From positions 434,001 through 498,000 of the forward strand of contig NZ_JAIUJS010000001.1 in NCBI RefSeq assembly GCF_020166345.1: DNA of 64,000 nucleotides, read 5' to 3'. The notes under the pieces were generated by a model. The model ran no database searches. It worked only from the letters and a program-made list of their open reading frames with translations, and had not been told where the DNA came from. This document shows, piece by piece, positions 46,368 through 54,952 of the stretch. The stretch comes from Winogradskyella vincentii. Its GTDB lineage: Bacteria; Bacteroidota; Bacteroidia; Flavobacteriales; Flavobacteriaceae. Made by a program: the position numbers and the translations under genes. Positions within the stretch are counted from its first letter, which is position 1; each line of letters opens with the position of its first letter.

Positions 46368-47615
46368 ATGAGTAAAAATGTTGTTATTATTGGTGGCGGA
46401 ATTATAGGTTTATGTTCAGCCTATTTTCTACATAAGGAAGGTCATCAGGTAACCGTTGTAGATCAATCAAATCTAAATTCTGGTGCTTCTTACGTTAATG
46501 CAGGATACTTATCTCCTAGTCACATAATTCCATTATCCGCACCAGGTGTAATGAAAAAAGGATTAAAATGGATGTTTAATTCTTCAAGTCCTTTATATAT
46601 AAAACCACGATTAAATTTAGATTTTTTAAAATGGGCATGGGCCTTTAACAAATCATGTAATGCAGATCATGTTACAAGATCTGCTCCAGTAATTAGAGAT
46701 ATTGCTGTTTTGAGTCAGAAGCTCTTTGATGAAATAAAATCAACTGAAAAATTTACGGCACATTACGAGAAGAAGGGTTTATTCATGCTTTGTCAAACTC
46801 AAAAAATGTTAGACGAAGAACTTAAGCTTGCAGAAATGGCAACAGTACTTGGATTAGAAGCTAAAGGAGTAACACCTTCAGAAATTAAAGAATTAGAACC
46901 TAATGTAGAAATTGATACCATCGGTGGTGCCTACTTTAAATGTGACCACCACACCACTCCTCATGAGTTTATGAAAGACATGAAGGACTATTTACATAAA
47001 GCAGGAGTTACTTTTTACCTTAATGAAAAAGTTGAAGACTTAGTGGTTGAAAAACAAAACATAAAAGCTCTTAAAACTAATAAACAAACCATAACTGTTG
47101 ATGAAGTTGTTCTCTCTGCTGGTTCGTGGAGTTCATTATTGAGTAAAAAATTAGGTTTAAAATTGCTCTTACAAGCTGGGAAAGGATACCGAATAAATAC
47201 AGAAAGAAATACTGGCATCACTATTCCAGCGATATTAGTAGAAGCCAAAGCCGCAGTAACACCAATGCATGGATTCACACGCTTTGCTGGCACAATGGAA
47301 ATTGCAGGAATTAACCATAATATTAATAAAGTAAGAGTTGAAGCTATTGCGAATGCGGCTAACCGCTATTATCCAACTGTAGAATTGACTCATTTAGAAA
47401 AAGAAAGGGCTGAATGTGGTTTACGTCCTGTTTCACCAGATGGATTACCCTATATTGGAAAATCAACAAGGTGCTCAAACCTAACTATAGCAGCTGGTCA
47501 TGCAATGATGGGCTGGAGTATGAGTACTGCATCAGGTCTATTAGTTTCAGAGATTATCTCAAATAAAAAGACATCCTTAAATATTAATGCCTTTCATCCA
47601 GACCGAAGATTCTAG
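46368..47615 (+). CDS. FAD-dependent amine/D-amino-acid oxidoreductase, DadA-like
   Basis: 415 residues. The N-terminal FAD motif GGGIIGLCSAYFLHKEG (residues 8-24) and C-terminal GHAMMGWSMSTASG are typical of the DAO family. The domain order fits a D-amino-acid dehydrogenase that oxidises D-amino acids to 2-oxo acids and ammonia with a membrane electron acceptor. It stands alone after the met terminator, so substrate is not given by context; a sarcosine or glycine oxidase-like role is possible. Confidence 0.85.
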   Translation: MSKNVVIIGGGIIGLCSAYFLHKEGHQVTVVDQSNLNSGASYVNAGYLSPSHIIPLSAPGVMKKGLKWMFNSSSPLYIKPRLNLDFLKWAWAFNKSCNADHVTRSAPVIRDIAVLSQKLFDEIKSTEKFTAHYEKKGLFMLCQTQKMLDEELKLAEMATVLGLEAKGVTPSEIKELEPNVEIDTIGGAYFKCDHHTTPHEFMKDMKDYLHKAGVTFYLNEKVEDLVVEKQNIKALKTNKQTITVDEVVLSAGSWSSLLSKKLGLKLLLQAGKGYRINTERNTGITIPAILVEAKAAVTPMHGFTRFAGTMEIAGINHNINKVRVEAIANAANRYYPTVELTHLEKERAECGLRPVSPDGLPYIGKSTRCSNLTIAAGHAMMGWSMSTASGLLVSEIISNKKTSLNINAFHPDRRF

Positions 47616-47744
47616 TATTAGAGGTTATTTTCTAGATTTAAAATCATTTAAGATATTATCCTAATTCTCGAAATTTTTATTAATAATAAATATCTTTAAA
47701 ATAATATTGAGACTATTATACGAATTAATGAAAGTTGATGTCCT

Positions 47745-48218
47745 ATGAATAACAAAGAACAGTTTATGATAAAGGCAATAGAGGTTGCAATAAATGGAGT
47801 AAAAAATAATGAAGGTGGACCATTTGGATGTATAGTTGTCAAAGATGGTGAAATAATTGGCCAAGGAAACAATAAAGTAACCTCAACAAATGACCCAACA
47901 GCCCATGCAGAAGTAATAGCCATTAGAGATGCATGTAACAATATAGGCTCTTTTCAACTTGAAGGATGTGAGATATATACTACCTGTGAACCTTGCCCTA
48001 TGTGCCTAGGTGCAATCTATTGGGCAAGACCTGAAAAAGTTTATTATGGATGCAATCAAATAGATGCAGCAAACATAGGTTTTGACGATCAATTCATATA
48101 CAATGAAATTCCCTTAAGCTATAACAAACGTAGCATACCATTTAAACAATTGGCAAGAGAAACTGCTCTAAAGGTTTTTAAAAATTGGGAGGATAAAGAA
48201 GACAAAATTGAATATTAG
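47745..48218 (+). CDS. guaD: Nucleoside/nucleobase deaminase, guanine deaminase-like
   Basis: 157 residues of the CMP/dCMP deaminase fold. Zinc ligands and catalytic Glu are in HAEVIAI and TTCEPCPMCLG. The extended C-terminus (YGCNQIDAANIGFDDQFIYNEI) resembles Bacillus GuaD, which deaminates guanine to xanthine. Cytosine/cytidine or tRNA adenosine deaminases are less likely given this C-terminus. It is followed by the arsenosugar operon after 115 bp. Confidence 0.82.
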   Translation: MNNKEQFMIKAIEVAINGVKNNEGGPFGCIVVKDGEIIGQGNNKVTSTNDPTAHAEVIAIRDACNNIGSFQLEGCEIYTTCEPCPMCLGAIYWARPEKVYYGCNQIDAANIGFDDQFIYNEIPLSYNKRSIPFKQLARETALKVFKNWEDKEDKIEY

Positions 48219-48228
48219 TTTGTACAAA
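48219..48228. promoter_or_regulatory. Operator-like palindrome TTTGTACAAA, copy 1
   Basis: Perfect 10-bp palindrome starting just after the guaD stop, repeated exactly at 48306-48315. The two copies are 87 bp apart and frame the promoter region of the arsenosugar operon. Confidence 0.5.
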
Positions 48229-48305
48229 GACAATTTGATTTATGTTTATAAATATTTTCTGTAATCTTTAAGAATTAACTTCGACAAAAAATACTATCTT
48301 GATTT

Positions 48306-48315
48306 TTTGTACAAA
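48306..48315. promoter_or_regulatory. Operator-like palindrome TTTGTACAAA, copy 2
   Basis: Exact repeat of the 48219 palindrome, ending 18 bp before the ATG of the first arsenosugar gene, where a bound repressor would block transcription or its start. Confidence 0.5.
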
Positions 48316-48333
48316 CAAATAAGAAATAAATCA

Positions 48334-48669
48334 ATGTCTAAAACATATTACGATCCTGCAGACCTTAGAAAATTTGGCAAAATAACAGACTGGAGCGAAG
48401 AGCTTGGCAACAAATTTTTTGATTATTACGGTAAGGTATTTGAAGAAGGTGCTCTAACCGCGAGAGAAAAATCTTTAATAGCTTTGGCCGTATCACATAC
48501 TGAGCAATGCCCTTATTGCATCGATGCTTATACTAAAGATGGTTTGGAGCGTGGCATAACCAAGGAAGAGATGATGGAAGCCATTCATGTTGGCGCTGCC
48601 ATAAAAAGTGGCGCAACATTGGTGCATGGTGTGCAAATGATGAATAAAGTAAATAAACTTGACGGATAA
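48334..48669 (+). CDS. Arsenosugar-cluster peroxidase-like protein (carboxymuconolactone decarboxylase family)
   Basis: 111 residues from ATG 48334; a TTG 27 bases upstream is in frame but less likely. The AhpD-like fold shows the redox motif CPYC (Cys59, Cys62) in HTEQCPYCIDAYTKDG and GAAIKSGATLVHG near the end. Proteins of this type accompany radical-SAM arsenosugar genes. As the first gene of the operon, 5 bp before ArsS, it may protect or repair thiols, but its reaction is unknown. Confidence 0.88.
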   Translation: MSKTYYDPADLRKFGKITDWSEELGNKFFDYYGKVFEEGALTAREKSLIALAVSHTEQCPYCIDAYTKDGLERGITKEEMMEAIHVGAAIKSGATLVHGVQMMNKVNKLDG

Positions 48670-48674
48670 TTTAG

Positions 48675-49739
48675 ATGATAAAAGTTAAAACCCAATCTTT
48701 ACATAAGCGCGAGAGTTTATTAGTTCAAAGCAAAAGGCAATTAGAAATATTATCAAATGGAATATTTCAAAATGGTGAACTTCCAAAATTTAAAGAAAAA
48801 ATTGCCGAAACAAATCAATTTCCTCTAAAAGCCAAAAAACTTGAAATTTTACAAATCAATGTTGGTTACATGTGTAACCAAGTTTGTGAACATTGTCATG
48901 TAGACGCAGGTCCAGACAGAAAGGAAATTATGACCAAAGAGACAATGCTTCAGTGTCTGGAAGTAATAAAAAATACGGGCGCACATACTTTAGATCTCAC
49001 AGGTGGTGCACCAGAAATGAATCCTCATTTTAGATGGTTCGTTGAGGAAGCTTCAAAAGCAGGTATTAAAGATTTTATAGTGCGATCAAATCTCACTATA
49101 ATTAGAGCCAATAAAAAGTATTACGATTTACCAGAATTCTTCAAAAAACATAACGTTCATGTTGTGAGCTCTATGCCACATTGGACAAGAGGCAAAACCG
49201 ACAAACAACGTGGTGATGGTGTTTTTGATAAATCTATTAAAGCGTTACAAGAATTGAATGCTATCGGTTATGGCATGCCCAATAGTAGCTTAAGGTTAGA
49301 TTTAGTTTACAATCCATCAGGCGCATTTCTTCCTGGAAATCAAGCTTCGATGGAAAAGGATTTTAAAAAGGCATTGCTAGAGGATTTTGGTATTCAATTT
49401 CATAATTTATTTGCTATTACAAATCTTCCGATAAGTAGATTCTTAGATTATTTAATTGCTTCAGAAAACTACGAAGACTACATGTATCAATTGGTAGATG
49501 CCTACAATCCTGACGCTGTAACTAATGTTATGTGCACAAATACCTTATCAATAAGCTGGGATGGATATTTATACGATTGCGATTTTAACCAGATGTTAGA
49601 GTTACCTGTAAATAGCAAAGTAAAGCACATTTCTCAATACAATGAAGAGCTATTAGAAGGTAGAAATATAGTTATATCACAACATTGTTACGGCTGTACA
49701 GCGGGTGCTGGAAGCAGCTGTCAAGGAACCGTTGCTTAA
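48675..49739 (+). CDS. arsS: Arsenosugar biosynthesis radical SAM protein ArsS
   Basis: 354 residues. The radical-SAM cluster motif is CNQVCEHC (Cys67, 71, 74), followed by the SAM-binding DLTGGAPEMN. The C-terminal cysteine-rich domain ends CYGCTAGAGSSCQG, as in the ArsS family, which was first described as radical SAM/Cys-rich. It is thought to join an adenosyl group from SAM to dimethylarsenite, giving dimethylarsinoyl-adenosine. It lies between the peroxidase-like and rhodanese genes. Confidence 0.94.
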   Translation: MIKVKTQSLHKRESLLVQSKRQLEILSNGIFQNGELPKFKEKIAETNQFPLKAKKLEILQINVGYMCNQVCEHCHVDAGPDRKEIMTKETMLQCLEVIKNTGAHTLDLTGGAPEMNPHFRWFVEEASKAGIKDFIVRSNLTIIRANKKYYDLPEFFKKHNVHVVSSMPHWTRGKTDKQRGDGVFDKSIKALQELNAIGYGMPNSSLRLDLVYNPSGAFLPGNQASMEKDFKKALLEDFGIQFHNLFAITNLPISRFLDYLIASENYEDYMYQLVDAYNPDAVTNVMCTNTLSISWDGYLYDCDFNQMLELPVNSKVKHISQYNEELLEGRNIVISQHCYGCTAGAGSSCQGTVA

Positions 49740-49743
49740 CATT

Positions 49744-50238
49744 ATGAAGAATTCCCTATTAATCATATTTTCAATAGTTAGCCTATTTTCTTTTTCTCAA
49801 GAAACTATAACTAACGTATTAAAAAAATACAATAAAGAAAGTATCCCATATATAACTGCAAATGAATTGGCAACGCCAAGTATAGAGGCAGTATTATTAG
49901 ATGCTCGAGAAATTGAAGAATATGAGGTGAGCCATCTCAAAAATGCTATACATGTAGGCTATGATAATTTTAATCTTATTGAAATTAAAAATCTTTTATT
50001 AGATAATGATGCCATAATTGTTGTGTATTGCTCCATAGGTGTAAGATCTGAAGACATTGCGGAAAAACTAAAGAAAGAAGGCTATAAAAATGTTTACAAT
50101 TTGTTTGGCGGTATTTTTGAATGGAAAAACAATAACTTCACGGTTTATAATTCAAAGGAAGAACCAACTGAAAATGTACATGCATTTTCAAAGGATTGGA
50201 GCAAATGGCTTTTAAAAGGTAAGAAGGTTTATGACTAA
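49744..50238 (+). CDS. Exported rhodanese-like domain protein
   Basis: 164 residues from ATG 49744, 4 bp after arsS; an earlier in-frame start inside arsS is less likely. A signal peptide (residues 1-19) precedes a rhodanese domain (about 35-140) with active-site Cys96 in VVYCSIGVRS and an EWKNNNFTVYN tail. Rhodaneses move sulfane sulfur; here it may act on thiolated or reduced arsenicals outside the cytoplasm, which is speculative. It overlaps the glycosyltransferase gene by 8 bp. Confidence 0.85.
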   Translation: MKNSLLIIFSIVSLFSFSQETITNVLKKYNKESIPYITANELATPSIEAVLLDAREIEEYEVSHLKNAIHVGYDNFNLIEIKNLLLDNDAIIVVYCSIGVRSEDIAEKLKKEGYKNVYNLFGGIFEWKNNNFTVYNSKEEPTENVHAFSKDWSKWLLKGKKVYD

Positions 50239-50860
50239 TGCATTAGTAATAGTTTTTGTAAAAAATATAACTCTCGGTACTGTAAAAACAAGATTAGCAA
50301 AGACCATTGGAGACATGGGTGCTTTTGAAGTTTACTCAGAACTCGTAAAAGTTACAGAGAAAGCAACAAGAAACCTTAACTGTGACATTAAAATTTATTA
50401 CTCTAGTTCTATAACAGAATCTCATTGGCCAAATGAAAACAAAACTGTTCAGCAAGGGGAAGATTTAGGCGAAAAAATGTACAATGCCTTCAATGATGGT
50501 TTTAAGGCTGGTTATAAAAAAATAGTCTTAATTGGTTCTGACTTACCAACAATTACATCCAGTTATATTAAAGAGGGTATTAATTCGCTTGATGATACAG
50601 AATCAGTTTTCGGACCTGCAGAAGATGGTGGTTATTATTTAATTGGCCTTAGATCGATGGTGCCTGAAATATTTCAGAATAAACCATGGAGTCAAAATCA
50701 TCTATTAAAGACAACGTTACATGAGTTACAAAAATTAAACGTTTCAGTAAGTACCTTGCAAACATTAAATGATATTGATACTTATGAAGATTTAATTGCT
50801 TCAGATTTCTATAAATCAAACGTAGAATTACAAGAAAAAATACAACAGTTAAATGATTAA
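50231..50860 (+). CDS. Arsenosugar-cluster glycosyltransferase type 1 (DUF2064/CofC-like)
   Basis: 209 residues, resembling the rSAM-associated transferase 1 family (TIGR04282). Nucleotide-binding N-terminus VIVFVKNITLGTVKTRLA and the metal-site motif LIGSDLPTITSSYI (Asp104) are visible, plus GPAEDGGYYLIGL. It probably uses a nucleotide sugar to build the arsenosugar moiety. It overlaps both neighbours by 8 bp. Confidence 0.86.
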   Translation: MTNALVIVFVKNITLGTVKTRLAKTIGDMGAFEVYSELVKVTEKATRNLNCDIKIYYSSSITESHWPNENKTVQQGEDLGEKMYNAFNDGFKAGYKKIVLIGSDLPTITSSYIKEGINSLDDTESVFGPAEDGGYYLIGLRSMVPEIFQNKPWSQNHLLKTTLHELQKLNVSVSTLQTLNDIDTYEDLIASDFYKSNVELQEKIQQLND

Positions 50861-51665
50861 ATACATAACTGAAAGTACAGAATATTTGAAGAGCAAAGGC
50901 TTTGACAAACCTGAAATTGGTATAATTTTAGGTACTGGACTTGGGCAACTCATAAACGAAGTTGAGATAATTGCAAAGGCCAGTTATAATCACATTCCTA
51001 ACTTTCCTACCGCAACGGTAGAGTTTCATAAAGGAAAACTCATATTTGGTAAGTTAGCAGGTAAAAAGGTTGTTGTAATGCAAGGCCGTTTCCATGTTTA
51101 CGAAGGCTATTCACTTCAAGATGTTACTTTCCCAGTTAGGATAATGGAAAAACTCGGAATAAAGACCCTTTTGGTTTCCAATGCAGCGGGCGCTATTAAT
51201 TTGGATTTTAAAAAAGGCGAACTAATGCTAATTGATGATCATATTAATTTGCAAGGTAGCTCTCCATTAGCCTTTAAAGGTGTATCAGAATTAGGTGAGC
51301 GTTTTACTGATATGAGCGCTCCTTATGATTCTGAGATAAATGCAATGATAGAAGAAATTGCAAACACTAATAATATTAAACTGCATAAAGGTGTATATGC
51401 AAGTGTTGTTGGACCGCAATTAGAAACCAGAGCTGAGTACAGAATGCTGAAGATTATTGGTGCAGATGCGGTAGGTATGAGTACAGTACCAGAAATAATA
51501 GTTGCAAATCATTTAGGTCTAAAAACCTCGGCAATTTCAGTTTTAACAGACGAATGTGATCCTGATAATCTTAAACCTGTAAATATCACTGAAATCATAG
51601 AAATGGCAAACAAAGCCGAACCTAATATGATAACCCTATTTAAAGAATTAATAAAGACATTATAA
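50853..51665 (+). CDS. Purine nucleoside phosphorylase
   Basis: 270 residues of the trimeric PNP/MTAP family. Motifs IILGTGLGQLI (phosphate site), SNAAGAINLDFKKG and GADAVGMSTVPE (nucleobase/ribose site) are intact. In an arsenosugar cluster it would split the adenine from dimethylarsinoyl-adenosine, yielding a sugar phosphate for the glycosyltransferases; this role is inferred from context. It starts inside the preceding gene and ends 0 bp from arsM. Confidence 0.92.
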   Translation: MIKYITESTEYLKSKGFDKPEIGIILGTGLGQLINEVEIIAKASYNHIPNFPTATVEFHKGKLIFGKLAGKKVVVMQGRFHVYEGYSLQDVTFPVRIMEKLGIKTLLVSNAAGAINLDFKKGELMLIDDHINLQGSSPLAFKGVSELGERFTDMSAPYDSEINAMIEEIANTNNIKLHKGVYASVVGPQLETRAEYRMLKIIGADAVGMSTVPEIIVANHLGLKTSAISVLTDECDPDNLKPVNITEIIEMANKAEPNMITLFKELIKTL

Positions 51666-52634
51666 ATGAGTTATTTAGAAACCACACACGATGTATATAA
51701 GGAAGCTGCTTTAACGCCAGATGTTGGATTATGCTGCACCACAAATCCTATCTGGGAACTTCCAGGTTTAAAGATTCCTAGAATAATGCAAGAAATGAAC
51801 TATGGTTGTGGAAGTACAGTGCATGCACGAGATTTAACCAACAATCCAAAAATGCTTTATGTTGGTGTTGGCGGCGGTATGGAACTTTTGCAGTTTGCCT
51901 ATTTCAACAGGCAGAAAGGTGGTGTTATTGGTATTGATGTGGTTGATGAAATGTTAGAGGCATCACGTAAAAATTTTAAGGAAGCTGAAGAACTAAATCC
52001 ATGGTTTAAAAGTGATTTTGTTGAACTTAAAAAGGGTGATGCTATGAATCTTACCGTAGAAGATAATAGCATAGATGTAGCAGCACAAAATTGCCTTTTC
52101 AATATCTTCAAAGCAGATGATCTTAAAAAAGCCATTGATGAGATGTACCGTGTACTTAAACCTCATGGCAGGTTAGTAATGAGTGACCCTACATGCGAAC
52201 AACCGATGAATGATGCATTACGTAATGACGAGAGATTAAGAGCTTTGTGCCTCAGTGGTAGCTTGCCAATTGCAGAATATGTAAAAGCCCTTACTGATGC
52301 GGGATTTGGTACAATTGAAATAAGAGCCAGAAAACCTTATAGAATATTGGACCCTAAACACTATCCTACAGACGAATTAATATATATAGAATCCATAGAA
52401 GTTGCAGCTATAAAAGACCCTATGCCAGCTGACGGACCATGTATATTTACAGGCAAAGCAGCTATCTATTTTGGAGAGGATGAATATTTTGATGATAAAG
52501 CAGGTCACGTTTTACTTAAAAACCAGCCACTAGCTATATGCGATAAAACAGCCGGAGCCTTGAAAGCTTTGGGTAGGGATGACGTCTACATAAGTGAATC
52601 TACATTTCACTACGATGGTGGTGGATGTTGTTAA
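51666..52634 (+). CDS. arsM: Arsenite methyltransferase ArsM, arsenosugar type
   Basis: 322 residues. The N-terminal vicinal cysteines Cys23-Cys24 (GLCCTTNP) and Cys48 (NYGCGST) fit arsenite binding. The SAM-binding Rossmann motif YVGVGGGMELL is at residues 65-75, and the protein ends in a Gly-Gly-Gly-Cys-Cys tail. It methylates arsenite to the dimethyl form used by ArsS. The gene starts right after the PNP stop, with no spacing, so it is translationally coupled. Confidence 0.93.
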   Translation: MSYLETTHDVYKEAALTPDVGLCCTTNPIWELPGLKIPRIMQEMNYGCGSTVHARDLTNNPKMLYVGVGGGMELLQFAYFNRQKGGVIGIDVVDEMLEASRKNFKEAEELNPWFKSDFVELKKGDAMNLTVEDNSIDVAAQNCLFNIFKADDLKKAIDEMYRVLKPHGRLVMSDPTCEQPMNDALRNDERLRALCLSGSLPIAEYVKALTDAGFGTIEIRARKPYRILDPKHYPTDELIYIESIEVAAIKDPMPADGPCIFTGKAAIYFGEDEYFDDKAGHVLLKNQPLAICDKTAGALKALGRDDVYISESTFHYDGGGCC

Positions 52635-52644
52635 GTAAGATTAA

Positions 52645-53538
52645 ATGACTGTTTTAAGAACATTTCTATTACTCCTAGTGTTTTGTTCAATTTCTTGTGC
52701 ATCAAAAAAGGAAGTTGTAAAAAAAACATCGCCTGAAAAAGTTGTAATAGACTCTTTGATAATAACTAAAGTGCCAGATCAGGTTCCACCACCCCCTCCA
52801 CCTCCTCCACCAATCCCGGAAGAAGGTGAACCGATGGAGGTTGATTCAGTTTATATACCTGCACCACCTCAACCACCAAAATTGGTAAATGCAACTAATA
52901 CTTCTTTTCATCAAAAATGGGATTTGGTATTAAAACAGTATGTAACAGACCAAGGAAATGTTGATTATTCAGGTATCAGAAACTCTTCAGATTTTGATAT
53001 TTATATTGATTGGCTAGTTCATAATAAACCCAAAAACACATCATCAGATGTAGAACAACTCGTATTTTGGATAAATGCATACAATGCATTAACAATTGAT
53101 TTAATTTTACGCAATTATCCCGTTAAAAGCATAAAAGATATCAAAGATCCATGGGATCAACGTTTATGGAAGTTTGGTGACAAGTGGTTAAACTTAAATG
53201 ACATAGAACATAAGATATTGAGGGAAATGGGCGAACCGAGGATTCACTTTGCCATTGTTTGTGCTTCAGAATCTTGCCCCAAACTTCAAAATGAAGCATT
53301 TACTGCATCAAATTTAGAAGCGTTACTAACCAAATCAACTAAAGAATTTCTAAAGGACAATTCTAAAAATGAAATTACCAAAAACAGTTTAAAACTCTCT
53401 AAAATATTTAAGTGGTTTGCTAAAGACTTTAAGCAAAATGGAAGTCTAATAGATTTTCTCAATCGCTATACTGATGTAAATATTTCAGAAGGTGCAAGGA
53501 AAAATTATAAAGACTATAATTGGGATTTAAATGACTAA
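52645..53538 (+). CDS. DUF547 lipoprotein with a proline-rich linker
   Basis: 297 residues. A lipobox ends at Cys18 (CSISC). A proline run (nine Pro in a row near residues 49-57) forms a stiff linker before the DUF547 domain (about 88-290), which contains VFWINAYNALTIDLIL and HFAIVCASESCPKL. DUF547 proteins resemble cysteine-peptidase/transglutaminase-like folds but have no settled function. It is in the arsenosugar operon, overlapping the next glycosyltransferase by 8 bp. Confidence 0.85.
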   Translation: MTVLRTFLLLLVFCSISCASKKEVVKKTSPEKVVIDSLIITKVPDQVPPPPPPPPPIPEEGEPMEVDSVYIPAPPQPPKLVNATNTSFHQKWDLVLKQYVTDQGNVDYSGIRNSSDFDIYIDWLVHNKPKNTSSDVEQLVFWINAYNALTIDLILRNYPVKSIKDIKDPWDQRLWKFGDKWLNLNDIEHKILREMGEPRIHFAIVCASESCPKLQNEAFTASNLEALLTKSTKEFLKDNSKNEITKNSLKLSKIFKWFAKDFKQNGSLIDFLNRYTDVNISEGARKNYKDYNWDLND

Positions 53539-54223
53539 AATTTCAATAATCATTCCTGTTCTGAATGAGGAAAATTATATAGGTGAGTTACTAAAACATT
53601 TAGAAACTAATTCTAGCCCTAAAAATATATCAGACATCATTGTGGTTGATGGTGAAAGTTCAGATGGTACAAAAGCTATTATAAAATCATTTGAAAACAT
53701 TACTCTGATTTCCTCAGATAAAGGAAGGGCAAAACAAATGAATCTTGGCGCAAAAACATCAATAGGTGATGTTTTGTATTTTCTACATGCAGATGCACAT
53801 CCACCAAAAGACTTTGACGAATTGATCCTAAAAGAAATATCCAAAGGCAATAAGGCAGGCTGTTTTAGAATGCAGTTTGACAGCAAGCATTGGTGGTTGC
53901 GTTTAGCAAGCTGGTTAACCCAATTTAATCTAAGGCCATGTCGTGGAGGCGATCAAAGTCAATTTATAACCCGAGAACTATTTAAAGATATTGGTGGTTA
54001 TGATGAAGACTACCTTATTTATGAGGACAATATTCTAATTAATGAATTATATGCCCGAAAACAATTTGTAGTTATAAATAGTAAAATCAGAACCTCAGCA
54101 AGACAATATAAAAAAGTTGGTATTTGGAAATTACAGTATCATTTCTGGTCCATTTATGTCAAAAGATGGTTCGGTGCTTCGGCTGATGATATTTATAATT
54201 ACTACAGAAATAAAATCAAATAA
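53531..54223 (+). CDS. Arsenosugar-cluster glycosyltransferase type 2 (GT2-like)
   Basis: 230 residues, resembling the rSAM-associated transferase 2 family (TIGR04283). GT2 motifs are IIPVLNEENYIGELL (start), VVDGESSDGTKAI and the DxD-type LHADAHPP, with GGDQSQF and YEDNILINELY further on. It probably transfers a sugar in the later part of the arsenosugar pathway. It is the last gene of the operon: its stop at 54223 abuts the stop of the minus-strand phosphoesterase gene, with no space for a terminator. Confidence 0.88.
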   Translation: MTKISIIIPVLNEENYIGELLKHLETNSSPKNISDIIVVDGESSDGTKAIIKSFENITLISSDKGRAKQMNLGAKTSIGDVLYFLHADAHPPKDFDELILKEISKGNKAGCFRMQFDSKHWWLRLASWLTQFNLRPCRGGDQSQFITRELFKDIGGYDEDYLIYEDNILINELYARKQFVVINSKIRTSARQYKKVGIWKLQYHFWSIYVKRWFGASADDIYNYYRNKIK

Positions 54224-54952
54224 TTACTTATTTCTCCCTTGTTCATTAGGGTATAAATAAGTTACTGGGTCACTTTGAAAAACCTCTTTCGTATCAACAT
54301 TCATGGCGGATAAACGACCTGTAAATGCAGCACCTGTATCTATATTCCATACATTTGCTGCATTCATAGGTTCGTATTTATGATAATTCAATGTTGGTGT
54401 ATGGCCAATATATATTTCTGAATAGTGGGTTAGTCTTTGAGGATATCTATCAGAAGTTCTGGTAATGCGTTTATCCATGGTTAAGGCCATTTCCCAAAGG
54501 GTTCTATCAAAGTAGAAGTTTCTAATTTCGTATTCACGTTGAACACCATGCATAGAAGTAAAACCAGCATGTACATATAGTCTATTTGCCTTGTCTAAAT
54601 GAAAAAGTTCCATAGCTTGAAAAAACTGTAGATGTTGCTTTTTTTCTTCAACTGTGAATTCAGAATAACTTTCAACAGTTTCTTTACCACCATGAGCTAA
54701 CCACACTGGATTTGCCAATCCTTCCCTGAGCCAATCTTCACACCAAACATCATGATTACCCTTAATAAAAACACACTTTACAGTATTTGACAACTCAATC
54801 AGATACTGAATAACTTGTGCGGACTCACTCCAGCCATCAACATAATCACCAAGAAAAACAAGTTTATCTCCTGATTTAACTTTCAATTGTTCTATTAACT
54901 GAACAAGGGCTTTTAAACCACCGTGAATATCTCCAATAACTAAGTTTCGCAT
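54224..54952 (-). CDS. Metallophosphoesterase (PPP/serine-threonine phosphatase-like)
   Basis: 242 residues. The metallophosphoesterase set is complete: GDIHGG (residues 7-12), GDYVDGW, GNHDVW and late histidines in YVHAGFTSMHG and IGHTPTLN. The family includes bis(5'-nucleosyl)tetraphosphatases and protein phosphatases; substrate here is unknown. It lies 0 bp from the arsenosugar operon in convergent orientation and 0 bp after the GH113-like gene, so it is cotranscribed with that gene. Confidence 0.88.
   Translation of the reverse strand: MRNLVIGDIHGGLKALVQLIEQLKVKSGDKLVFLGDYVDGWSESAQVIQYLIELSNTVKCVFIKGNHDVWCEDWLREGLANPVWLAHGGKETVESYSEFTVEEKKQHLQFFQAMELFHLDKANRLYVHAGFTSMHGVQREYEIRNFYFDRTLWEMALTMDKRITRTSDRYPQRLTHYSEIYIGHTPTLNYHKYEPMNAANVWNIDTGAAFTGRLSAMNVDTKEVFQSDPVTYLYPNEQGRNK

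Noticed and set aside
47616-47744. Promoter or regulatory RNA upstream of the guanine-deaminase-like gene
   Set aside because: The gap is simple AT-rich sequence; no exact promoter element, stem or palindrome stood out.
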